Positions 55,411 through 64,000 of a stretch of 64,000 bases of DNA are shown here, one piece after another. Where the stretch lies: assembly GCA_036250195.1 (NCBI GenBank), contig JAVHZZ010000003.1, positions 90,416,918 to 90,480,917 on the forward strand. Direction: 5' to 3'. This DNA is from Mixophyes australis. Taxonomy: Eukaryota > Chordata > Amphibia > Anura > Limnodynastidae. The position numbers and the translations under genes were made by a program. The number at the start of each line of letters is the position of its first letter. Positions within the stretch are counted from its first letter, which is position 1. The notes under the pieces were generated by a model. The model did not search any database and was not told the DNA's origin. It was given only the letters and a program-made list of their open reading frames with translations.

Positions 55411-56067
55411 GGCTGACCACCTAGAGTTTGAAATCCTTGCACCTGAATTTTCCCCACAGGCCTAGTTCTGGAATTAATGACCCCTTTCCTAGGCTCTGAG
55501 CCTAGCTCAATGCTACACAGGCTCTCATCCTGAATTATTATAGCCTCCAGGCTAAGTCTGAAAAAAAATGCAGAGCAGGCTTTTATTGTAATCCCAGACT
55601 TTTAAGCCTGATAAAGTGTGCCCAAAGACAAGTGAATTAAAGACCTAAAAAATACGCTTTGGGTCTACCTAACTGTGCCATGGGCCATGTGCCCACAATA
55701 TGCCCATGGTTTTAGGATTAATACATGATTGATACTGTTTCAATCATTATTTAATTATGGACAGGGCTTTTTGCTGGCTTTGAGAGAGGTTAAATAACTG
55801 TTGTCTAGCTGGCTCTATATCATATGATAAAAAATACACTAATTTGAAGCCAGTATGCATACTATAGCAAATTTACTTTGCGGGGGGAAAAGGGATAATT
55901 TATTAAATCACATAATAGATTAATTCTTTTTCAAGCTAATTATTTATGCTGCATATGTAGTTGTGTGTGTAATCAGTCTGTGCCGATCAGGAAACATAGA
56001 CTTTCTAAATTTGGATGATGTCACAAGCTTATACACATCTCTTCATACAGTGCATAATCTATCAATA
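55411..56067. other. unassigned DNA
   Basis: No feature recognised. Confidence 0.5.
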
Positions 56068-56075
56068 CTATAGAT

Positions 56076-56267
56076 CAGGATTTCCCAAACCCAGTCCTCA
56101 GTGCTCCCCAACAGTGCAGGTTTTCCATATCTCCTTGCTGGAGCACAGGTGTATTCATTACAGACTGACACATTGTAACAGATCCACAGGTGGTATAATT
56201 ATGGCAGATGTGATCCAGAAAACCTACACTGTTGGGGAGCCCTGAGGACTGGGTTTGGGAAACCCTG
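56076..56267. mobile_element. palindromic hAT MITE with CTATAGAT duplication
   Basis: 192 bp, CAGGATTTCCCAAACCCAGT ... inverted at the right end (ACTGGGTTTGGGAAACCCTG), with a perfect 8-bp duplication CTATAGAT (56068-56075, 56268-56275). The arms pair for about 55 bases each (GTCCTCAG-GCTCCCCAACAGT-in both), around a spacer with ACACCTGTG-like text. No protein. An 8-bp duplication and CAGGG-type ends fit hAT. Confidence 0.95.
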
Positions 56268-56337
56268 CTATAGATCATCCATGGTGTAATTGATTAATAT
56301 TGTATTACATTCAGTATGCACTGTATGAGGAAATCAA

Positions 56338-56341
<4 letters not shown>

Positions 56342-56371
<30 letters not shown>
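56342..56371. repeat. (TA)n microsatellite
   Basis: Thirty bases of alternating TA. Confidence 0.95.
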
Positions 56372-56372
<1 letters not shown>

Positions 56373-56439
56373 CCGACTGCTTTCATTGTAAAGCTATCAA
56401 ATTACATCCACTGCATTTGGAAACCCCTTCTATAACACG

Positions 56440-56570
56440 GTACTGTGTGTTTATTGTTTTGTACTGTTCTACCCTGTATAGTCTACTGTATAGTCTATTG
56501 TTTGTACTGTGTGTGGCGCTGCGGAGAAACCTTGTGGCGCCCTACAAATAAACGATAATAGAAATCCTGT
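56440..56570 (+). repeat. L2-type 3' tail
   Basis: GTGTGTGGCGCTGCGGAGAA, CCTTGTGGCGCCCTACAAAT and AAACGATAATAG form the tail of L2-mobilised repeats. No coding part is left. Confidence 0.7.
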
Positions 56571-58591
56571 AAGTGCTACTTCCACAGGCAGCAGCTACTG
56601 CAAGTGAGATTAAAGGAAGTAAACCTTCTCCCACGCCGGGCTCTGCCATAACTTGTCGACCTAAATAACCCTCGGCAATACTTGAAGAGCTGCAGTGTCA
56701 CCTCGGCCTTCAATTGAAACAACTGTTGGGACTAAAGCAAATGCTCTTTCTTCTGCGCGTATTTAGAGATTGTGGAAGCGGGTAGGTTTCTGAAACACAT
56801 AACAGGAACACTGACAGACCCTGGATAATGTGGTTTATGATCTATTCTGATTATAAATGCAACTGTTATCCTCATTTTTTACATTGCTGTTGTAAGTGCG
56901 ATTTACTTTATTATATTTCATAAAAACTTCACATTTATTTTGATGCTGCCAGTGAACAGGACAGAGCGGGACATTCTGACTGCAGAGGTGGAGGGGCTTG
57001 CGAGTATCACCTTCATTTTATACCCATTTTATAGAATTGTAATACTCTTCACATATAGTTATTTTAGCTACAAATGCACCATGTTGTCTGCAAAGAAATC
57101 ACTATTAGTCTGAATCATTTGAGTAATATTCTAGGCACTAAGCTAAACATTTGTCAGGAATTCACAATGATGAACTACATATTTTCTATTTTTTTTAATC
57201 CACACAAAATAAGAAGAAACATGCCTATATTAAAAACATGCTTTAAACATACTTAGTCACCCAAAAAAAGAAGTCTAAAAATAAAATATCTGCTTCCTAT
57301 CTATTATTTTTGCATATTGCTAATGTAAAAGCACACAATAATTTTCATAACTAAGCCAACATAACATGAAATAATTAGGCAGTGCAAACAGCTAATAGTA
57401 TATAGCAGAAAAGTATCAAATCATCCAATATTTATATTCCTTGCCAATTTTATAGTTGGGTGACAATTATCTTTTCAGAAACATTTGAAATATTGGCAAG
57501 AACATGAGTTGATAACTATCTAGTTCTACAATTTAAAGTTTAAAATTAGAGAACAAAATGTAAGCTATGACCCAAGAAATCTGTTTAAATTTGCTTGGAT
57601 AGATCTTAAATGCTAAACTCATCCAAGAGAGAGCTATAAAAAGAATATTCCCTTGTAAACTGAGGAAAAATTTCTGCAAATGTCATTATTTTTACCCCAA
57701 ATTCGGCACAATTCTATTTATTGTAACTGTTTTACTTCAACAAAAAAATCACCTGAAAGATTTGTTTTATATTGATAAAGTTATCTGCAAAAGTATTTAA
57801 GTCATAAGAGTAAGATGTCCTTCCAAGAATATACTGTAACTCTGAAACAATTATTTTGACTTCTAGGTATAAAGCAACAGACATATAAGAAGCACAATAA
57901 TAAAAGCTTACTATAGTATATCATAAATCATCATTTATGAGACCAGCTGTAAAGGATAGCATATCTTTTCCTGAATGAAGACAAATATAATGATATGATT
58001 TTTATAACTATTCCAACATACAGGAACATCTATACAATTACTAATCCTGATATATCCTTTTTTGTAGTTTAAAGAGAATATTCCAAATCTTCAAAAATCT
58101 TTGTCACTGAGTAAACAAATAGCGAAAAAGTACTGTGTAGACACTTTACACAAAATGCAATAGGTATGGATTAATATTGACCTTGCTTTCACATAGTGAA
58201 TTTGATTATGTTTATTATTTGTATCAATAGAGTTTTGTGCAAACATCTAGTTATGTTAGTGCCAGACTTAGATTTACATTGTTGCCCCTCACTTTCTCTG
58301 TTTCACCCATGTCATAGATCTTCACGGTCTTAACTACACTGCATTCTATGAAGAATGTTGTGCAAAGTGAGCTCTACTGGACATGGCCCTGGCTTATGTG
58401 GTCTTTCCCAAATCCTGAGCTGGTGCACTATTCTAAGAGAGGTTGCAGATTGACACAATGAGTCCTCTCTTCTTGCTTTGTCCATCACACATTAACAGGG
58501 AACACCAGCAGGTTGTGTACATGTAACTGAGAAATAAAATGTTACCTAGAGTAAAAAAACAAATTATGCTCTCTTTCTAGTACATTTGTAC
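56571..58591. other. unassigned AT-rich DNA
   Basis: No open frame or repeat recognised; the stretch 57000-58500 is uniformly AT-rich. Confidence 0.5.
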
Positions 58592-58599
58592 AATGTAAA

Positions 58600-58965
58600 A
58601 TGCACCCCTTCCACGCTACTGCAGCTTTCTCCCTTTACCTGGAAGATTTTCCCTATCTTGTATCCGCTGCAGGTAAGGAGAGCAAATTGAGGAGGAAGAG
58701 GAAAGAGCTTGACACCCCAGCTGCCGACTCTGAAACTTCCAAAAAGCCAGCGGTTGAGCTTGTCGAGGCCCCCTTTCCACAGGAGGAGACCCTGGAAGAG
58801 ATGGTAGAGGAGCTACTGGCAGCTCAGGATTCTGAAACGGAGGAGGAGTGGGAGGTGAAGGAATTCCTGCAGCTGCCCAACATCTGCCTTTTTGATCAGC
58901 TGGAAGAGAGAGAGAGGTCTGCTCCCATCTCAGCATGGGTACACGGGCAGACCGGTATGTGCTAA
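58600..58965 (+). pseudogene. Tx1-type ORF1, C-terminal end
   Basis: 121 codons, acidic and Glu-rich in the second half (EETLEEMVEELLAAQDSETE). It has a basic KESKLRRKRKELDTP segment at residues 26-40. ORF1 proteins of this clade bind RNA through CCHC knuckles; that part lies upstream and is absent. The residues before KESKL (up to about 58675) may be flanking DNA read through. ORF2 starts 20 bases after its stop. Confidence 0.7.
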
Positions 58966-58984
58966 CTTTTTTTTCTCCCAACTA

Positions 58985-61900
58985 ATGGCTAATTTTTCTG
59001 TTTTTACCATTAATGTGAGTGTTAAAGATAAGATTAGACGTCAGTCTGTGTTTACTTTTCTTGACAGTCAGAAATGTGTTGTTAACATGTTGCAGGAATA
59101 TTCTTTGCCTTTTTCTAGCTCTTATAGACACCTGGGAAGGAAGTGGTCTCATGGGCCATCCTATTGGTCTGGGGGGAGTGACTGTAAATCTGCAGGGATC
59201 GCCATACCTATCTGGGGAAGCCTCTTCAGATTAAATTCCATTCAGGAGTTTGTCTGCTGGCAGATTGTTTATTGTAGATGTTTCTTGGACAGGTGAGCCT
59301 ATCAGGCTAATCTGTGTGTATGCATCCTCTGGTAAGAAGGAGCGTTGGGAGCTTTTCCAGACCCTGCGGGCCCAGCTCACGATCACCAGGGCAGTAGTAA
59401 TGGCCGGGGATTTTAACTGTCCTATAGAGGAAGGAGGACGTAGTACTAACAGCACTGCTAAACTTGATGTTTCTTCTAGGTTGCTGTAGGAGATGGTAGC
59501 CGAAGCATCCTTGCAGGATGCAGTGGGATCCATGGGGGCTGGCTCTGTAAATTATACTTGGAGCCCCCCAGATGGCTCAGTGTGTTTCCGGATTGACTTT
59601 GTGTTTACCTCATTAGTAGTATGGCAGAACAGGCATGTCATGGTTCCCTGCTTCTTCTCAGACCACAGGGCCATTCTCTTCGAGGGGTTCTGGGCTATTG
59701 TTTTCCTCCTGGCCCAGGCTCCTAAAAATTGAATTGTTCTCTGCTGGAGAAGGAGGATGTGTTGGAGGAGCTGAAGGATGCCTATATAACGTGGAAAAAT
59801 GATAAATGTTATTATGATTGCATGTCTAACTGGTGGAAATATGTTAAGGGCAAAATTTGCAGTTTCTTTCAGACTAAAGAAAGATAACAAGCGTGTGAGA
59901 AAAAGAAACTTCAGGAGGCTGCAAAAACAACTGCAGTCCCTGTTGGATGTGCAACTTTGTGGCTGGGATGTGAAGGATGATCTGGTGGAGGCCAAGGGGG
60001 GCCTGAAAAGGCACTTTGAGGAGTTCAGGCGCATTGTCTTCTGTTCCAAGGTAGAGAACCTGGAAACCGGTCAGCAATGTAAATTTCTTTTTCAGTAAAC
60101 TCCACTCTGGCTACACACCCCTGACTGAGCTGCGAGATGAGACCGGCATTCCCAGAAAGGGGAAAGAGGGCTGCATGGGAATCAATCGTCACAGACTACT
60201 ACAGCAACCTGTACTCCCCTAACACCATCGACACTGATGCGGCTGAATAATTCCTGTCAGGTATCACTAACACTATTGATCCTGCAGGTAAATAAGCCAT
60301 GGATGCCCCCCTGACGTTGGGGGAGTTGCTCTCTGCCGTTAGATCTTTTAGGCCGGGTAGGACCCTGGACAATGACGGTCTCCCAGCGGAGCTCTATGTA
60401 GCACAGTGGGACCTCATTGGCCCGGACTGATCATGATCCTGTATAAGCACAATGGGGAGAGATGTGACCTTAAAAATTGTTCACCCATCTCTCTCCTGAA
60501 CGTGGACTACAAGATCTATGCCAAGGTACTAGCCAACAGGCTAAAGGATGTCATTGGGCAGATTGTTTATCCGGATCAGACTTCTGGCATTCCTGGTTGC
60601 AGGATTGCAGACAGTCTTGCACTGCTGAGGGACACAGTCCATTACATCAAAGATCGCCATGCACACGAGGCCCTGGTCAGTCTTGATCAGGAGAAGGCCT
60701 TTGATTGTGTTTCTCATTATTTTATGAGTAGGATTTTGTGCAGGTTTGTTTTGGGAGGCATGTTTTGTTCTTATGTTAACCTGATGTACCTTGATATTTG
60801 CAGCTCAGTGTTGGTGAAAGGCTGGAAGACTGACGCCTTTTCAGTCGTGTCTGGGGTCAGACAAGGCTGCACTCTTTCAACTCTTCTTTTTGTTTGTTGT
60901 ATAGAGCTCCTCACAATGTGCAACAGGTGGAATCCACACATAAGATGTATCACTGCACCGGGTCCAGACCGCCTAGAGGCCAAGTGTTCGCTCCACATGG
61001 ACAATGTCATTGTCTGTGACAGAACTTGTTCAGACTTGCAAGAACTTCAGCCAAGCTTCAGGGGCAAAGGTCAATTGTGGGAAGTCAAAGGCAATGCTTT
61101 TCGGGCAATGACACCTGTCATCCTCCGCAGCATTTCTCTTCACAATCAAGTCAGATTTCATTAAGAATCTTGGAGTTTGGTTCGGTGGAGAGGGCGCGGC
61201 TCTGAAGTTTTGGGAAGAGAGATTCGCTACTGTGAGAGAGAAAGTTGACTTGTGGAGCCTCAGAGACCTTACCATCGAAGGGAAAGCACTGGTGCTGCGC
61301 AACGAGATTCTTCCCGTTCTGCAGTACACGGCCCAAACCTGGCCACCTCTTGCTGCTGTCTGCAAGACCATCATGAGGACAGTCTTCCACCTCATCTGGG
61401 GCTCCACAATGGACAGAGTTAAGTGGTCAGTTATGTACAAGGAGCCCCTCAAAGGTGGGAAAGGGATACCTGATATCCCCACCATGCTGCTAGCCTTCTT
61501 TGTTTGTAACTGCATCCGCAGAACTTTGATTGAAAAGAACATTTGCTCTCCTGGGAAGTCCATGTCTTGCTTTTTCCTCCTGCCTCTTTGGAGGTCTCTT
61601 GGTTGGGACAAGTGGGACAGCACCTTCCCTTACAACTGGACTACACCTTGGTATTACCTGGATGTGGGACAATTTGTGAGGGAGCACCATCTCAAGGGAA
61701 TTAAACCAGACTTGTGGAAGCCAAAAACTGTTCACAAGCTCATCAGAGCTAAAGACATTATGGAGTTTGTTCCAGGGCTCCCTGCTGCTACAGAAAAATA
61801 CTTGTGGGAGAATGTGGCCTCTAAGAGGCTGACTAATAGACATAAAGACAATGCATGGATGAATCTCCAGAGGGGTCTGCCTGTCAGAATATTCATGTAC

Positions 61901-62280
61901 TCACAGAATCTGTGCAGATATGTCCACTGCCCCTTCTGTATCACCAGAGGGGAAAGAGCACAGTAATTTTTTTTGGGACTGCCCCACTGCACAGGCACTG
62001 TTGGATGCCTTGAAACATGAATGTAAGAACAGTGTGCCCAGGACTTGCCTTTCATACCATTCAGTATTTTATGGATTATTTCCTGGGACCCACACTATTA
62101 AAGGCAATCCAGGAGGCCTGGAGCCTTATGAACTGTTTTAAGGACGCTATTTAGCATGCCAGGAACCGCCTCATCTTGAAAAGGGAGATGACCACCATCC
62201 AGGACTGTCGCAGGCTGATCCACAGCCTGCTAAGACACTATAACACCCTTGGCAGACGTGAGAAAGAGGAAGATGATTGA
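58985..62280 (+). pseudogene. Tx1-type ORF2: APE endonuclease and reverse transcriptase
   Basis: Starts ATG at 58985 (MANFSVFTINV), stops TGA at 62278. Endonuclease: HGPSYWSGG, ICVYASSGKKERW, AGDFNCPIEEGGRST (59400-59450), FRIDFVFTS and FFSDHRAI (59650-59680, the catalytic S-D-H). RT, from frame 60406-61164: PISLLNVDYKIYAKVLANRL, DQTSGIPGCRIADSL, VSLDQEKAFDCVSH (motif A), VVSGVRQGCTLS (motif B); the catalytic box is LHMDN (60994-61005) where Y-M-D-D is expected. The C-terminal region, 61232-61966 and beyond, has LWKPKTVHKLIRAKD and a C-P-x-C...F-W-D-C zinc-like motif near 61925-61985. Frame changes near 59240, 59290, 59740, 60090, 60420, 61160 and 61960 and several stops break it. It nicks the target and copies the LINE RNA there in active relatives. 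Confidence 0.9.
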
Positions 62281-62716
62281 ATGTTGTCTCCCTCTTCTCC
62301 TTCTCTCCCTAAGTGTTTATTCAATAAAGCCTTGCCTTGTTTCTCTCCCTCTTATCTCCTCCAACCATCACTGTTTGAAGTTTTGTTGAACGTCTTGCCT
62401 TAATTTATGCACCCTTCCCTATCTTTGTATCTGTCTCAATAAAGCTTTGGGATTGTGATCTCCCCACCGGACCCCTCTTACCTACCGCCCCCTCACATCC
62501 ACTGCTTGTTTGAATATGCTATGTCGTTTAAGTTTGCATGATTAGTGCAGTACTTGATGTATAGTGTACGATGTCATATATTGTACTTTTTTACCTTGTA
62601 TTGTACTAAAAAGTATGAATTATTACATTTCACGGTATACTTTGTACACTTAAATGTAATGTATTGTGTGATTTTTGTACCTTTATACAAAATAAAGATA
62701 TTTTTCAATCAAAAAA

Positions 62717-62986
62717 TTGGTGGACAACAGTGTCCTGGTAAGACTTCATCTGTGGCTCTGGGCCTCGCTCTGACTTATGCATGGCTTTCCTATCAAGCAG
62801 CTTGTGGGGGATATGTGCAGAGTTCTGAGTTATATGTGGAGAGATCTGAGTGGCATATGGGAGGTCTGAGTGGCATTTGGCAGCATGTGGGCTGTGTAAA
62901 TGGTATGGGGGGTGGTCTGAGTAGCATGTGTGGGACTTTTGGAAAACGTGGGACCTGAGGGCATGTGATGTGCGATGGTAGTCGGT
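62717..62986. other. GT-rich unassigned DNA
   Basis: Contains a run of diverged repeats of TCTGAGTGGCATATGGG type (62820-62940), perhaps a small degenerate minisatellite with a unit of about 25 bp. No gene. Confidence 0.5.
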
Positions 62987-63435
62987 TTCCTAACTACCAC
63001 CATACCGACACTACTTACCCCTACAGTGTCATCACGAAAGTGGCATTCCCAACATCTTCATGTCCCCGACTGATGAAAAAGCTGATTTTGAAGAAATTAC
63101 ACAGATCGGGTGTCCGGCGCATAGGAATCACATCACTGGTAATAACAACAGTATTGTTAGTGCTGTTAAAGGGGCAATGCCAGTTCCCATATGGCTAGAA
63201 AGTGTACAAGGTTTATTAAAAAGCACTATCAAGCCACCATGTACTGACATTTCCCCTTTAACAGCATTAACAATACTGTCGCTTTTACCAGTGACGTCAG
63301 TCCTGTACGCCGTTCACTCGATCTGTGTAATTTCTTCAAAGTCAGCTTTTACATCAGTCTGGGACATGAAGGAAGATGCTACTTTCGTGATGACGCAGTC
63401 AGGGGTCAGTGGTATCGGCGTTATCACGTTAGGAA
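62987..63435. mobile_element. 449-bp foldback element
   Basis: A palindromic element: the left arm (62987-63184: TTCCTAACT...GTCATCACGAAAGT...TTTGAAGAAATTACACAGATC...CAGTATTGTTAGTGCTGTTAAAGG) recurs inverted on the right (63250-63435: CTTTAACAGCATTAACAATACTG...GATCTGTGTAATTTCTTCAAA...ACTTTCGTGATGAC...GTTAGGAA). The spacer is about 65 bp. No protein and no clear duplication. Same architecture as 27950-28431, but I see no sequence similarity. Confidence 0.85.
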
Positions 63436-63718
63436 TTTTGTGGCAATTGGAGGTGTAAGAGGCATGTTGTGAAATTGCATTTTGGGATGACTGACGTGGG
63501 GGTTTCAAGGTCGTTTAGGGGCTATTTTTAATTTTGGAAATTAGGGGTCATTTTGAATGTTGGAGGGCCACACATGCAGCCCTTCAAGTATGCTAGGTTA
63601 CACATAACTGGTTTAGAAAATTAAAGCAAATGTCAGGTTGCTGTGAGTTACAGTATCTTTTTTGACACTGCTACCCACTGTATGCAACAGTTTTCATAAT
63701 GTTTCCTTATGACTCCAA
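63436..63718. other. unassigned DNA
   Basis: Fewer than 300 bases; nothing recognised. Confidence 0.5.
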
Positions 63719-63917
63719 GGGGCAGATTCAATTGGCCGCGATGTTCTAAGGCTATTTACGGTGTTATTTCAGTAAAAAATAACACTCGTTTTTGCTTGCA
63801 CCTCTATGGGGCTAGAGCAAAAATGAGCATTATCTCTGTAAAAAAAATCTGACCGAGGTGTCTCACCTCCGTTCCGGAGGCACCTTGCACAGGTATTTTT
63901 ACGATTGAATTCACCCC
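63719..63917. mobile_element. MITE with GGGGCAGATTCAATT ends
   Basis: About 199 bp. Left end GGGGCAGATTCAATTGGCCG, right end ACGATTGAATTCACCCC: imperfect inverted repeats of about 17 bp. Flanking bases CAA / TAA could be a decayed 3-bp TWA duplication, which would fit Harbinger. No coding capacity. Confidence 0.6.
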
Positions 63918-64000
63918 TAAAAGTTTGGGATTGCTAAAATTGGTAGATCATATGGTTTGGATGGTGTCATAAAATAGAAAATAATTTAAGAGATACAAAA

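Larger units (their letters stand above)
58592..62716 (+). mobile_element. L1-Tx1 clade LINE, 5' truncated
   Basis: About 4.1 kb: the end of ORF1 (58600-58965), ORF2 with APE endonuclease and RT (58985-62280), and a 3' region with two AATAAA signals (62321-62326, about 62440) and an AT-rich end near 62716 (AAATAAAGATATTTTTCAATC). Motifs match the Tx1 group first described from Xenopus, some members of which choose specific insertion sites. It is the best-preserved LINE in the window, but has frameshifts and a mutated catalytic box. No target duplication was identified. Confidence 0.85.

Noticed and set aside
59552..61843. Long antisense open frames (165, 197 and 117 codons) in the L1-Tx1 region
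   Set aside because: They are shadows of the + strand ORF2, which has all the recognisable motifs.

Overview
The window looks like repeat-rich, AT-rich vertebrate DNA, most probably from a frog (anuran amphibian). It carries L1-Tx1 and L1 LINEs, L2-type LINE tails, a Penelope-like element, Gmr1-like Ty3/gypsy and Ty1/copia elements, hAT and Helitron DNA, and short inverted-repeat MITEs with the 'TTGCCTATAGCAACCAATCA' internal signature that I associate with anuran genomes. I recognise no host gene exon, tRNA, rRNA, CRISPR array or bacterial feature. Nearly every coding stretch is a decayed transposon gene, so this is intergenic or intronic sequence. All family assignments come from reading motifs and remembered family features; no database search was possible.

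Layout. 0-7 kb: an L1 fragment, a MITE and a 734-bp solo LTR. 7.5-11 kb: a deleted Gmr1-like gypsy element (+). 11-15.1 kb: an array of 411-bp units split by a 1.69-kb solo LTR, then repeated Helitron 5' ends. 15.2-20.6 kb: a fuller Gmr1-like gypsy element (-), in which integrase lies upstream of reverse transcriptase; a hAT MITE sits in its gag. 20.7-24 kb: a Penelope-like tail, one more 411-bp unit, and an L2 fragment split by a solo LTR. 24.4-26.8 kb: a Ty1/copia pol with a 3' LTR that holds a MITE. 27.9-28.4 kb: a foldback element. 28.8-35.5 kb: two copies of a hAT-like element with TAGAGATG ends; the second is riddled with insertions and an inverted segment. 36-39.4 kb: MITE, L2 tail, L1 3' end. 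40.7-44.5 kb: a Penelope-like element (-) interrupted by a tRNA-derived SINE, itself interrupted by an 806-bp palindromic insert. 45.7-46.7 kb: L1. 47.3-49.1 kb: a Helitron deletion derivative with both termini. 49.8-51 kb: a hAT-like element filled by a minisatellite. 51-58.6 kb: mostly unrecognised DNA with a few MITEs. 58.6-62.7 kb: an L1-Tx1 LINE. 63-64 kb: a foldback element and a MITE.

The elements do not form a working pathway. The value of the window is stratigraphic: at least nine insertions can be defined to the base by target-site duplications, and several sit inside other elements, so relative ages can be read. Domain order in the gypsy elements, covarying hairpins in the long LTR, and the hammerhead-like motif near the Penelope element are the points I would look at first.
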